This document shows, in pieces, positions 9,954 through 18,358 of a stretch of DNA of 64,000 bases; position 1 is the stretch's first letter, and the number at the start of each line of letters is the position of its first letter. The notes under the pieces were generated by a model. That model ran no database searches. It saw only the letters and a list, made by a program, of their open reading frames with translations, and was not told where the DNA came from. The stretch spans positions 496,001 through 560,000 of the forward strand of contig NZ_FOEI01000002.1 of NCBI RefSeq assembly GCF_900110615.1, in the 5' to 3' direction. Position numbers and translations under genes: made by a program. This stretch comes from Flavobacterium urocaniciphilum (lineage in GTDB: Bacteria > Bacteroidota > Bacteroidia > Flavobacteriales > Flavobacteriaceae).

Positions 9954-10988
9954 ATGAATAAATTAAAAATATTAATAATTGTACTATTTCTTTCAAATAT
10001 GAGTTTTGGACAAGAAATGTTTGAGTACGAAAAGAAAATTCAAAATGAAGAAAACTATAATAGTATTGATTTAGAATTTATTAACGCTAAAGAAAAAATT
10101 AAACTTTATGGAACTTTAATTGAGCCTAAAAAGGAGTATACTAAAATTCTGATTATTGTTCCGGGTTCCGGAATGGATACTAGAAATTGTCATTTTAAGT
10201 TAACTGAAAGTCTTCTTGAGAAAGATATCGCTGTGTTTCGTTATGATGAAAGAGGAGTTGGGAAATCTGAAGGTAAATTTAGTTCTGCCAACTATACTAT
10301 CACTGATATGGCTAATGATTTATCTATAATTTTTGATAGTATAAAAACGAATAAAAATTTATCTTCCAAGAAAATTGGATTGTTAGGACATAGTTTGGGT
10401 GGATTGGTTACCATGTCATTAGTTGAGAAAGGGTATAAACCTGATTTTATCATTCAGTGGGCAACTCCTGTGCAAAAAAACGGAGAATTTTTAAAGTATC
10501 AATTGAAGACTGGAATCAATAAATTTGAGAATGAATTGATTTTTGATTCGTTAGAAAAAAAACTTGCAGTAATGGAAATATTTCATAATTCTTTCGGTGG
10601 TACTTCAGTAGAAAATACTTTGAAAGAAGACTTGAAAATTTATAAAGAAGCACTTAAAAAAGCGAAAGAAATTGGATATACCAATAAAAATTACAATCGT
10701 TTTTTTTATTGTAATTTCAATTCACAAAAGCACATTGTGAAAAAAGATTTTGAAACTCTCTATGCTCAAAGTAAAATTCCAATGCTTTATATTATTGGGT
10801 CGGATGATAAATTTGTTGATCCAATATCAGAAATCAATAAATTACAATCCTTTCAAAATAATAAGATAAAAATAGTGGTTTTAGAAGGTTTAAATCATTA
10901 CTTAACAAAAGGTCAACTTGACAAGCCGACATACGAAATTGAAAATATTGCTAAAGATGAAATGATAAATTGGGTTGTTAATCAATAA
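9954..10988 (+). CDS. Secreted alpha/beta-hydrolase (serine aminopeptidase S33-like)
   Basis: A 344-residue protein with signal peptide 'ILIIVLFLSNMSFGQ'. The hydrolase core starts near residue 55. It has 'VPGSGMDTR' (oxyanion region), 'YDERGVGKS' (about 97-105), nucleophile elbow 'GHSLGG' (about 145-150), 'GSDDKFVD' acid loop (about 280) and a C-terminal 'GLNHY' histidine (about 320). This layout matches periplasmic Bacteroidetes hydrolases of the S33/YitV type. Substrate unknown. It converges with the DUF4105 gene 4 nt away, and no separate terminator is visible between them. Confidence 0.82.
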   Translation: MNKLKILIIVLFLSNMSFGQEMFEYEKKIQNEENYNSIDLEFINAKEKIKLYGTLIEPKKEYTKILIIVPGSGMDTRNCHFKLTESLLEKDIAVFRYDERGVGKSEGKFSSANYTITDMANDLSIIFDSIKTNKNLSSKKIGLLGHSLGGLVTMSLVEKGYKPDFIIQWATPVQKNGEFLKYQLKTGINKFENELIFDSLEKKLAVMEIFHNSFGGTSVENTLKEDLKIYKEALKKAKEIGYTNKNYNRFFYCNFNSQKHIVKKDFETLYAQSKIPMLYIIGSDDKFVDPISEINKLQSFQNNKIKIVVLEGLNHYLTKGQLDKPTYEIENIAKDEMINWVVNQ

Positions 10989-10992
10989 TTAA

Positions 10993-12087
10993 TTACTTTT
11001 TTTTCTCTTTTAATACAATTTTTATCAACCAAAATAAATGCAATGCAATAATTGGCAATACAACTAATAATTGCACTTTCGCGACAATATAAGCCAAATA
11101 AATTAGGGTAAAAGCAATGCAGATTTGTCCGAATAAAATGATTTTTTGGGTGTTGTTTTTCCAATAGTAAAAAGCGAAAACCAATAATAATGGATTAAAT
11201 AATAACGCATTATAATTCCATAAAATTTCTTGGTGTAAAGAATACAATCCTACTAAACAGAAAAATAATCCTAATAATCCTGCGAAAATAAAATAAGTAA
11301 TTTGTATCCCTTTTTTGTTCAATACAATCAGAATTACAATTGCTGCAATTAAAGAATAAATAGAATTAACAAAAGAAAATGGAGTCGTTACCGTTTCTTC
11401 ATTTAAAACTTTAGTTGGTTTGGCTAATTTTTGTCCGTTATATTCAGTAGTTTCCAACACTTTTTCCAATTCTAATGGTAAAAATAAACGAGTGGCTGGT
11501 TGGTCAACTTTAGTTCCAAACATGATCTGAATTCCTAATTTCATATAAAAATCCGACATGTATGGATATAGAATATCTCTGTACGATTGATCAGATTTTG
11601 GTTGTTTTAAGACTTCTGAACCCAATATTTTATTGATTTTATCCACAACCATCGTCGTGCAGTTTTTATCAATAAACTTATACGTGTAAAAGCGCTCTTC
11701 AGAAGTTAAACTGCTATTTAGTTCGTTTAATAATTGTTGTTTTTGTTCTTTAGACAGATTCAGTTCTTGTTCAACGATACTTCTTCCATCTAATTTATAA
11801 TTGTATTCAAAATCGTAGTAATTCTCATTCGTAACAAAATATTGCAAATCGCCCTTTACGAATTTCAACATAAAATTAGGTGTGGTAAAATCAAACGCTC
11901 CATAATTATATACTACATCAATCTGATTAATATAATCTGTAATTCGAATACCTGTATGGCCATACATTGCATAGGAAACAGGCGCCGTTCCGCAAGTTAA
12001 AATACTCACTTTAGCATTGTCGGATAAGATTACGTTTTGAGAAAAACTAAGTATTGGAAGTAATAAGAAAAGTAATTTTTTTAGCAT
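10993..12087 (-). CDS. DUF4105 (Lnb N-terminal domain-like) membrane protein
   Basis: A 364-residue protein with a signal peptide (cut near 'LSFSQ'), a periplasmic DUF4105 domain (about residues 20-230) with 'YGHTGIRI', 'FVKGDLQYFV' and 'FIDKNCTTMV', and four or five C-terminal membrane helices. DUF4105 resembles the N-terminal part of lacto-N-biosidase Lnb and has an NlpC/P60-like look with conserved His and Cys, but its enzymatic role is not established. It lies downstream of a PorV/PorQ-like gene in the same direction, a pairing that hints at an envelope function. Confidence 0.85.
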   Translation of the reverse strand: MLKKLLFLLLPILSFSQNVILSDNAKVSILTCGTAPVSYAMYGHTGIRITDYINQIDVVYNYGAFDFTTPNFMLKFVKGDLQYFVTNENYYDFEYNYKLDGRSIVEQELNLSKEQKQQLLNELNSSLTSEERFYTYKFIDKNCTTMVVDKINKILGSEVLKQPKSDQSYRDILYPYMSDFYMKLGIQIMFGTKVDQPATRLFLPLELEKVLETTEYNGQKLAKPTKVLNEETVTTPFSFVNSIYSLIAAIVILIVLNKKGIQITYFIFAGLLGLFFCLVGLYSLHQEILWNYNALLFNPLLLVFAFYYWKNNTQKIILFGQICIAFTLIYLAYIVAKVQLLVVLPIIALHLFWLIKIVLKEKKK

Positions 12088-12103
12088 ATTGGATTTTTGT
12101 TTT

Positions 12104-12153
12104 ACTGAAAACTGTGACTGCGACTGAAAACTGTGACTGCGACTGAAAACTGA
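12104..12153. repeat. 19-bp tandem repeat, 2.5 copies ('CTGAAAACTGTGACTGCGA' unit)
   Basis: Two full copies and a partial copy of a 19-nt unit fill the gap between two minus-strand genes. The unit is built from CTGAAAA and GACTG words, the same words that make the repeats at 44025-44062 and 44466-44491. It is probably a genome-wide simple-repeat family. Confidence 0.85.
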
Positions 12154-12157
12154 TAAT

Positions 12158-13231
12158 TTATCTTCTAAAAATACCTAAATCAACTTTTACAGAAAATACG
12201 TTAGAATATAAGGCAGCACTTTGGTTTCCTAAATCGGTTAAAGCATAATCAACCTGAATGCCTTTATATTTAAATCCTAAACCAATATTCGGTTGAAAGC
12301 TGACTTTAGAAGTGTTGTCAATTTGAGTAATCTGTTGAAAATTTCCAACACCAGCACGTAAGAACGCTAAATCGATATAACCAAATTCAAATCCTACTGC
12401 CGGATTAATACTTACCATACTTGTTGAAATAATATCATTCGTTTGGGCAAATTCCATGTTCAAATTGGCAGCAGTTGTTAACGTATAATCGTAATGAAAT
12501 TCGAATTTTTTTGATAATCCTAATTGTGCTTTTGGTAAGGTAATTTCACTAGTTTCAGGTAATTCTTGATTTTCACCAGGAACTGCATTTTTAATTTTTT
12601 CGTATTCTTCTTGATTGATACTCCAGGTGTTGTAAGTAGTAGTAATATCACGAATCATCAATCCAAATTTCCAATCATCTTTGTTTTGAAATTGCAATCC
12701 TAAATCGAATCCAAATCCCCAAGAAGAAGCAAAATCTCCAATAATTCGTCTAATTACTTTTGCGTTTACACCATAGTTAAAACCTTGTATGGGTAATTTT
12801 CTAGCATATGAAAAAGTAACGCCATAATCTGCTGTAGAAAATAGCGAAATTCTGTTGTAGTCAATATTTCCTTGATTGTTAATTAATTGAGTGGTGTTTA
12901 GGATATCGTCTACTCCAAAACGAATTAAAGAAATTCCCCAAGCACTTCGGTCGTCAATAGGCATAGCAAAACCGGCATAATCGTATTGTGCGATGTTAGC
13001 AAAATAATTCGCATGCATCAAAGCTATTTGTTTGTCTTCTAGTTGTAAAATTCCAGCCGGATTCCAATATCCCGAATTAACATCAGCAGTTTGAGCGGTT
13101 ACGGCATTACTCATCCCTAACGCAGCAGCATCAACTCCAATGTTTAAAAATTCGTTAGAATATTTTCTAACCGTTTGTGCCAAAATCGACTGCGAAACCA
13201 ATATGACAAATAAAAATAGTATCTTCTTCAA
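12158..13231 (-). CDS. PorV/PorQ-family outer-membrane protein
   Basis: A 357-residue protein with a clear signal peptide ('SQSILAQ'). It is rich in alternating hydrophobic strands typical of a FadL-like 14-strand barrel. The N-terminal 'NIGVDAAALGMSNAVTAQTADVNSGYWNPAGI' region is diagnostic for the PorV/PorQ family. Family members act in type IX secretion (PorV shuttles cargo, PorQ serves the attachment complex), but this variant has not been assigned to PorV or PorQ by the sequence alone. T9SS cargo genes occur in this window at 36803-38995 and 41821-43185. Confidence 0.85.
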   Translation of the reverse strand: MKKILFLFVILVSQSILAQTVRKYSNEFLNIGVDAAALGMSNAVTAQTADVNSGYWNPAGILQLEDKQIALMHANYFANIAQYDYAGFAMPIDDRSAWGISLIRFGVDDILNTTQLINNQGNIDYNRISLFSTADYGVTFSYARKLPIQGFNYGVNAKVIRRIIGDFASSWGFGFDLGLQFQNKDDWKFGLMIRDITTTYNTWSINQEEYEKIKNAVPGENQELPETSEITLPKAQLGLSKKFEFHYDYTLTTAANLNMEFAQTNDIISTSMVSINPAVGFEFGYIDLAFLRAGVGNFQQITQIDNTSKVSFQPNIGLGFKYKGIQVDYALTDLGNQSAALYSNVFSVKVDLGIFRR

Positions 13232-13303
13232 AGCAAAATTAATTCTAACAACAAATATCTAAATTTCTTATCTAATAAACTCAAATTCTTTCATTTTATT
13301 GTT

Positions 13304-13311
13304 TACATTTG
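13304..13311 (+). promoter_or_regulatory. Candidate -7 promoter element for pssA
   Basis: TACATTTG fits TAnnTTTG, 37 nt before the pssA start. There is no TTG at the expected -33 position. Confidence 0.4.
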
Positions 13312-13348
13312 CTATAGAATTTATCACATTTAAGAAAATTTTAAGAAG

Positions 13349-14092
13349 ATGAACATCAAAAAACACATTCCAAACACAATTACATTATTGAATTTATTTG
13401 CTGGTTTATGCGCTTTAATTCACGCGTTTAATGGAAGTTATAGAGAAGCTTTTTCGTTAGTTTGTTTAGGGATTTTCTTTGATTTTTGGGATGGTTTCTT
13501 CGCTAGAATTTGGAAAGTACAAAGTCCAATTGGTTTGCAATTAGATTCGTTAGCAGATATGGTAACTAGCGGAGTTGTACCTGGTTTAGTGATGTATAAA
13601 ATGTTAGGCGATATTCAAGAAAATCAAGCGCAATATAATTTAACAGAAGAAACTTATTATATGGGTGTGGTTCCTTATTTAGGGTTTTTAATTACACTTG
13701 CTTCTTGTTACCGTTTAGGGAAATTTAATGTTGATACTCGTCAAACAGATTCTTTCATTGGATTGCCAACACCAGCAAATGCTCTGTTAATTATGAGTAT
13801 TCCTATGATTCAGTTTCAATACAGTGATGTTGATGCTATATTTGATACATTAAGTAATCCGTATGTTTTAGTAGGAATTACTGCTTTAAGTGCCTATTTA
13901 TTAAATGCTGAAATTCCATTATTCTCATTAAAAGTGAAAAGCTTTAGCTGGGAAAAATATAAAATGCAAGTGGTGTTTTTAGTATTATCTTTAATCTTAT
14001 TAGTGATGTTTGAATTCATTGCAATTCCAATTATCATTTTATTGTACGTAATTTTATCAGTTGTAAATAATACAATTCTTAAGAAAGCTTAA
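13349..14092 (+). CDS. pssA: CDP-diacylglycerol--serine O-phosphatidyltransferase
   Basis: A 247-residue integral membrane protein of the CDP-alcohol phosphatidyltransferase family. The catalytic motif D-x2-D-G-x2-A-R-x8-G-x3-D-x3-D is complete ('DFWDGFFARIWKVQSPIG' followed by 'LQLDSLADMV', about residues 45-72). Several membrane helices follow. It makes phosphatidylserine from CDP-diacylglycerol and serine. The next enzyme in phosphatidylethanolamine synthesis (psd) and the CDP-diacylglycerol maker (cdsA) are at the other end of this window. Its stop overlaps the next start by one base (TAATG). Confidence 0.93.
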   Translation: MNIKKHIPNTITLLNLFAGLCALIHAFNGSYREAFSLVCLGIFFDFWDGFFARIWKVQSPIGLQLDSLADMVTSGVVPGLVMYKMLGDIQENQAQYNLTEETYYMGVVPYLGFLITLASCYRLGKFNVDTRQTDSFIGLPTPANALLIMSIPMIQFQYSDVDAIFDTLSNPYVLVGITALSAYLLNAEIPLFSLKVKSFSWEKYKMQVVFLVLSLILLVMFEFIAIPIIILLYVILSVVNNTILKKA

Positions 14093-14934
14093 TGGCAACC
14101 AGAAGAAAATATCCTTCTAAAAGTAAAAAACAATCTATAATTAGTCCGAAATCTGTAAAATGGATTCTTGGACTTTTTTTGTTATTGTGTGGAATAATAT
14201 TCGCTTATCAGAAAAAAGATGCAGTGTTGTATTATTTCGGTTTTAAATTCCGAGGAAGTGAATTAACGGCTGACCAAAGAAGGTTAGAAGATAAACGCAT
14301 TAAAGATATAGTGGAAAATCATGAAGGGAAAACTTTCGGAATTGATGTTTCGCAATATCAAGGAACAATTGATTGGGATAATGTTGAGGCACGAGAAGAA
14401 CAGTTTGAATTGAAATTTGTAATTGTTCGTGCTACCGCTGGAAGTAATAAATTAGATACTAAATTCAAAAAAAATTGGCGAAATTTAACCGAATCACTTT
14501 ACATTCAAGGTGCGTATCATTATTATCGTCCGGATGAAAATTCTACAGATCAAGCCAATAACTTTATCAAAAATGTAAAACTTCGTAAAGGACATTTGCC
14601 ACCTATTTTAGATATCGAAAAAATGCCAAAAGGTCAATCGATGGATAAATTGAAAGAAGGTTTGCAAAATTGGTTGACTATTATTGAAAAGCATTACGGA
14701 ATCAGGCCAATTATCTATTCAGGTGAAAAATATTATGAAGATTTTTTAAAAGAAGATTTTCCAGATTATCAATTTTGGATAGCAAATTACAATCCTTGGA
14801 AAGAAAAAATTCATGATGATTATTTGCTATGGCAATTTACTGAAAAAGCACAATTGCACGGTATTGATGAATTGGTAGATGTAAATGTTTTTAATGGATC
14901 GGTAGACGATTTAAAGAAAGTCTGTTTGAAATAA
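14092..14934 (+). CDS. Membrane-anchored GH25-family lysozyme-like muramidase
   Basis: A 280-residue protein with a basic cytoplasmic tail and one membrane helix (about residues 22-39). A glycoside hydrolase family 25 barrel runs from 'GIDVSQYQG' (D85) to the C-terminus, with the catalytic D-x-E pair in 'PILDIEKMP' (D174, E176). GH25 enzymes cleave the MurNAc-GlcNAc bond of peptidoglycan. A single N-terminal anchor would hold it on the periplasmic face of the inner membrane. Translation is probably coupled to pssA through the TAATG overlap. It converges with the DUF5808 gene. Confidence 0.88.
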   Translation: MATRRKYPSKSKKQSIISPKSVKWILGLFLLLCGIIFAYQKKDAVLYYFGFKFRGSELTADQRRLEDKRIKDIVENHEGKTFGIDVSQYQGTIDWDNVEAREEQFELKFVIVRATAGSNKLDTKFKKNWRNLTESLYIQGAYHYYRPDENSTDQANNFIKNVKLRKGHLPPILDIEKMPKGQSMDKLKEGLQNWLTIIEKHYGIRPIIYSGEKYYEDFLKEDFPDYQFWIANYNPWKEKIHDDYLLWQFTEKAQLHGIDELVDVNVFNGSVDDLKKVCLK

Positions 14935-14949
14935 TATTTTAAGTTTAAA

Positions 14950-15177
14950 TTAAATTATCTGTTTTCTGTAAACAAATACTAAAATCATAGTAAAACTTAC
15001 TAGAAAAGCGGCAATCGATTTTGGATTTGCAAAGTTTATTGTCCAGCCCATCCATGAAACTCTTTTGGGCGGGAATAATCTCTCGTCTTCTTTGTTGTAG
15101 TAAAATAAACCTCCAATTTTCCAATTATTAGGGTCTTTATGCCAAGCTTCTAATTGTTCTTTTGATGGATTTTTCAT
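14950..15177 (-). CDS. Small DUF5808-family membrane protein
   Basis: A 75-residue protein. The N-terminal half has the DUF5808 pattern: 'DPNNWKIGGLFYYNKEDERLFPPKR', with the 'WTINFANP' block after it. One C-terminal membrane helix follows (about 52-70). The function of the family is unknown. It lies 4 nt downstream of lptB in the same direction and is probably co-transcribed with it. Confidence 0.8.
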   Translation of the reverse strand: MKNPSKEQLEAWHKDPNNWKIGGLFYYNKEDERLFPPKRVSWMGWTINFANPKSIAAFLVSFTMILVFVYRKQII

Positions 15178-15181
15178 GCGA

Positions 15182-15955
15182 TTAAAAATCTATTTCTGCA
15201 TCAATTTTTGGTGCGTTAAAATCAATTTTTGTTTTTCTTAATTCGAAATTCTGACCTAAGTATACTCTTCTTACCATTTCATCTTCAACTAATTCTTCAG
15301 GTTTTCCAGCTTTTAAAATTCCACCTTCAAACATTAAGTACGTTTTATCTGTAATGGCTAATGTTTCTTGTACGTTATGGTCGGTAATTAAAATTCCGAT
15401 ATTTTTGTTTTTCAATTGTGCTACAATACGTTGAATGTCTTCAACTGCAACTGGGTCAACTCCAGCAAAAGGCTCATCTAACAAAATGAATTTCGGATCA
15501 GTAGCTAAACAACGTGCAATTTCGGTTCTTCTTCGTTCTCCTCCTGATAATAAATCACCACGATTCGTACGAATATGACCTAATGAAAACTCTTCAATTA
15601 AGCTTTCCATTTTAGCTTCTTGTTGTGCTTTTGTTAGATTTGTCAATTGTAAAACCGACATAATATTGTCTTCAATACTCAATTTTCTAAAAACAGAAGC
15701 CTCTTGAGCTAAATATCCAATTCCGTTTTGTGCACGTTTGTACATTGGGAAATCAGTAATATTCATATCGTCTAAATAAATATTACCAGCATTTGGTTTA
15801 ACTAAACCTACAATCATGTAAAAAGAAGTTGTTTTTCCAGCTCCATTCGGACCTAATAAACCAACAATTTCTCCTTGATTTACTTCTACTGAAATACCTT
15901 TTACAACACTTCTTTTCTTGTATGTTTTAATTAAATTTTCTGCTCTTAATTTCAT
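15182..15955 (-). CDS. lptB: LPS export ABC transporter ATP-binding protein LptB
   Basis: The ORF is open 48 nt further upstream, but the start is set at the ATG giving 'MKLRAENLIKTYKKR', the usual LptB N-terminus (257 residues). It has Walker A 'GPNGAGKTTSFYMI', signature 'LLSGGERRRTEIARCLA', Walker B 'FILLDEPFAGVDP' and the H-loop 'ITDHNVQETL', all matching LptB. It powers extraction of LPS from the inner membrane with LptF/G/C. The bases just upstream of the start form a repeat shared with the ABC-F gene (see 15957-15997). Confidence 0.93.
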   Translation of the reverse strand: MKLRAENLIKTYKKRSVVKGISVEVNQGEIVGLLGPNGAGKTTSFYMIVGLVKPNAGNIYLDDMNITDFPMYKRAQNGIGYLAQEASVFRKLSIEDNIMSVLQLTNLTKAQQEAKMESLIEEFSLGHIRTNRGDLLSGGERRRTEIARCLATDPKFILLDEPFAGVDPVAVEDIQRIVAQLKNKNIGILITDHNVQETLAITDKTYLMFEGGILKAGKPEELVEDEMVRRVYLGQNFELRKTKIDFNAPKIDAEIDF

Positions 15956-15956
15956 T

Positions 15957-15997
15957 GTTTTTAATTTGTCAATTGTCAATTCGGCAATATGCCAATG
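15957..15997. repeat. Repeat forming the lptB 5' leader (family with 46354-46394)
   Basis: On the plus strand this reads TTTAATTTGTCAATT, a spacer, then GGCAAnnTGCCAnTG. The same layout is seen immediately upstream of the ABC-F start. It contains the palindrome GGCATATTGCC. Related CTAATTG-type words occur at 16071-16100 and 46481-46525. Confidence 0.7.
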
Positions 15998-16088
15998 TTT
16001 CAATATTTGGTAAAAATATTAAATTTATTTGAAGTTGAAATTTTATTATTATTAGTTTAACTTTTTGAATAATCGGCACATTGGCTAA

Positions 16089-16442
16089 TTATTTAATTTG
16101 CTGATTTTCTAATGCCTCCCAAAATTCATAGGCTCTACGTAAATGTGGAATTACGATAGTTCCACCAACTAAAGTAGCGATACTCATAGCTTCCATCATT
16201 TCCGTTCTGTTAACACCGTTTTTAAAAGCTGTTTCTAAATGGTATTTGATGCAATCGTCGCAACGTAAAACCGCAGAGGCAACTAAACCTAGTAATTCTT
16301 TCGTTTTTACATCTAATGCACCTTCCATATAGGTGTTGGTGTCTAAATTGAAAATTCTTTTGATAACTTTATTGTCATCTGCTAATAACTTTTCGTTCAT
16401 TTTCGAACGATAGTCGTTAAATTCTTTAATTAAATCGCTCAT
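16089..16442 (-). CDS. Carboxymuconolactone decarboxylase / AhpD-like protein
   Basis: A 117-residue all-helical protein with the AhpD-type C-x-x-C motif ('LRCDDCIKYHLETA', about residues 62-75) and 'MSIATLVGG' after it. Members act as alkylhydroperoxidases or as small decarboxylases. The CxxC and downstream His favour a redox role, but the substrate is unknown. Its start overlaps the tatC stop by one base. Its last codons and stop fall inside a repeat-like stretch (16071-16100). Confidence 0.85.
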   Translation of the reverse strand: MSDLIKEFNDYRSKMNEKLLADDNKVIKRIFNLDTNTYMEGALDVKTKELLGLVASAVLRCDDCIKYHLETAFKNGVNRTEMMEAMSIATLVGGTIVIPHLRRAYEFWEALENQQIK

Positions 16443-17272
16443 TATGTAGTAGTTTCAGTTTTTTTATTTTTATTCGTTATGAAAGCACTGATGAAAATAC
16501 TGGCTTCATAAAGTATTACTAATGGAATGGTTACAATAATTTGACTAATAACGTCTGGTGGCGTTACAATCGCTGCAATAATTAAAATCACAACATACGA
16601 CCATTTTCTGTATTCTCTTAAGAAAGCTGGTGTAACCAATCCTAAAGTTGATAAAAAGTATATGATAATTGGTAATTCGAAAACCAATCCAGTAGCCAAA
16701 GTTGTTGTTTTTACCGTTCCGATATAAGAATTGACATTAATGTCGTTTTTAATCACATCTGAAACAGAAAACGTTGATAAAAAGTTTAATGATAATGGTG
16801 TTAAAACAAAATAACCAAAACCAACTCCTAAAAAGAATAATAAAGAAGAAATAACGATAAATTTAACAGCATTTCTTTTTTCTTTTTTATATAAAGCTGG
16901 ACTAATGAAATTCCAGAATTGTAATAAAATATAAGGGAAACTGATGATAAATCCGGCAGTAATACACGTCCAAACCAATAATGAAACCTGTCCTTCAATT
17001 TCTGTATTTTGTATACTGAAATTTAAAGTTGGATCGCAAAAACTTTTATCTAAATCATACTTGTTTGCTAAATCGCAAAAAAACTGATACGTAACAAAAT
17101 CACCTTTCATTGGTCCGAAAATAATCGTTTGAAAAATGAATTCGTTAAAAAAGTAGGCTACAACTCCGCCAATTAAAATTGCTGCAGAACTTCTTACTAA
17201 TAACCATCTTAATTCTTCTAGATGGTCTAAAAATGACATTTCGTTTATATTCTTTTTATTCTTTTTCGCCAT
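16442..17272 (-). CDS. tatC: Sec-independent protein translocase subunit TatC
   Basis: A 276-residue membrane protein with six predicted helices. It starts with the TatC N-terminal motif 'MSFLDHLEELRWLLVRS' (about residues 12-28), has a larger periplasmic loop (about 50-100), 'FISPALYKKEKRNA' and the conserved 'ATPPDVISQ'-type loop in 'IVTPPDVISQIIVTIPL'. TatC recognises twin-arginine signal peptides. No tatA or tatB is adjacent. One-base TAATG overlaps on both sides tie it to kdsD and the AhpD-like gene. Confidence 0.95.
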   Translation of the reverse strand: MAKKNKKNINEMSFLDHLEELRWLLVRSSAAILIGGVVAYFFNEFIFQTIIFGPMKGDFVTYQFFCDLANKYDLDKSFCDPTLNFSIQNTEIEGQVSLLVWTCITAGFIISFPYILLQFWNFISPALYKKEKRNAVKFIVISSLLFFLGVGFGYFVLTPLSLNFLSTFSVSDVIKNDINVNSYIGTVKTTTLATGLVFELPIIIYFLSTLGLVTPAFLREYRKWSYVVILIIAAIVTPPDVISQIIVTIPLVILYEASIFISAFITNKNKKTETTT

Positions 17273-18237
17273 TATACGATTCCTTCTTTTAAAATATCGT
17301 GTAAATGTAACACACCTTTGTATGTTCCATTATCAATAACCATTAATTGAGTAATTTTATAATCTTCCAAAACATCCAATGCTTCTGAAACTAACACGGT
17401 AGAATTGATTGATTTTGGATTTTTAGTCATGATGTCTTGTGCTGTTAAATCAGAAAACGTTTCTCTATCTGTTAACATTCTTCGGATGTCTCCATCGGTA
17501 ATAATACCAATTACTTCATTGTTATCTACTACAGCTGTTACTCCTAAACGTTTTTCGGAAATTTCCATAATAACTTTCTTAATTGAAGCATTTGGAGCAA
17601 CTTGTGGAGTATGTGTATTGTCTAACATATCTTTTACACGTAACAATAATTTTTTACCTAACGCACCTCCAGGATGGTATTTAGCAAAATCTTCTGCTTG
17701 GAAATTTCTCAATTGCATTAAACAAACCGCAATGGCATCACCTAAAACCAATTGAGCTGTTGTGCTATTTGTTGGAGCTAATCCTAACGGACAACATTCT
17801 GCATCTACATGTGCTAATAAAACTAAATCTGATGAAGTAGCTAAAAATGAAGTTGGATTTGCGGTCATTCCAATTAAAGTAGTTCCGAAACTTTTAATAA
17901 TTGGGGCTAATACTTTAATTTCCGGACTGTTTCCACTTTTTGAAATACAAAGTACTAAATCGCCACTTTGAATCATTCCTAAGTCGCCATGAATTGCTTC
18001 CGCAGCATGTAAAAATATTGATGGAGTTCCAGTTGAGTTTAAGGTTGCAACAATCTTCTGTGCGATAATAGCGCTTTTTCCAATTCCAGTAACCACTAAT
18101 CTGCCTTTAGATTCGTAGATTAATTGAACGGTTTTTACAAAATCCTCGTTAAGATAATGAGTTAATTTTGAGATACTTTCACTTTGAGAAAGTATAGATT
18201 GTTTTGCGTTTTCTAGTATAGATTGTGTTGTGTTCAA
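17272..18237 (-). CDS. kdsD: Arabinose-5-phosphate isomerase (KpsF/GutQ family)
   Basis: It has a SIS domain (about residues 35-165; 'VVTGIGKSAIIAQKIVATLNSTG', 'CISKSGNSPEIKVL') and two C-terminal CBS domains (about 200-320). It converts ribulose-5-phosphate to arabinose-5-phosphate, the first step of Kdo synthesis for LPS. No ATG gives a family-like N-terminus. A TTG codon at 18235-18237 starts 'NTTQSILENAK' and makes 321 residues, the usual length. The open frame upstream has only another TTG (18309). Clustering with lptB fits an LPS theme. Confidence 0.92.
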   Translation of the reverse strand: MNTTQSILENAKQSILSQSESISKLTHYLNEDFVKTVQLIYESKGRLVVTGIGKSAIIAQKIVATLNSTGTPSIFLHAAEAIHGDLGMIQSGDLVLCISKSGNSPEIKVLAPIIKSFGTTLIGMTANPTSFLATSSDLVLLAHVDAECCPLGLAPTNSTTAQLVLGDAIAVCLMQLRNFQAEDFAKYHPGGALGKKLLLRVKDMLDNTHTPQVAPNASIKKVIMEISEKRLGVTAVVDNNEVIGIITDGDIRRMLTDRETFSDLTAQDIMTKNPKSINSTVLVSEALDVLEDYKITQLMVIDNGTYKGVLHLHDILKEGIV

Positions 18238-18290
18238 AATTAAGTAAATTATGTTTTTGTTTTTAAAGAATAATTGTATCTTTATGTTTG

Positions 18291-18298
18291 CAAATTTA
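18291..18298 (-). promoter_or_regulatory. Candidate -7 promoter element for kdsD
   Basis: On the minus strand this is TAAATTTG (TAnnTTTG), 53 nt before the TTG start, in the 121-nt divergent region shared with recQ. No good -33 TTG was found. Confidence 0.35.
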
Positions 18299-18358
18299 GA
18301 CAAATTCAAATAATAATTGTCTAAATTATTTGTTTATAAGTTCAAGCAATTTATTTTC

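Noticed and set aside
18238..18309. Longer kdsD start at TTG 18309
   Set aside because: It would add 24 residues unlike the family and overlap the candidate -7 element; the downstream TTG gives the normal length.
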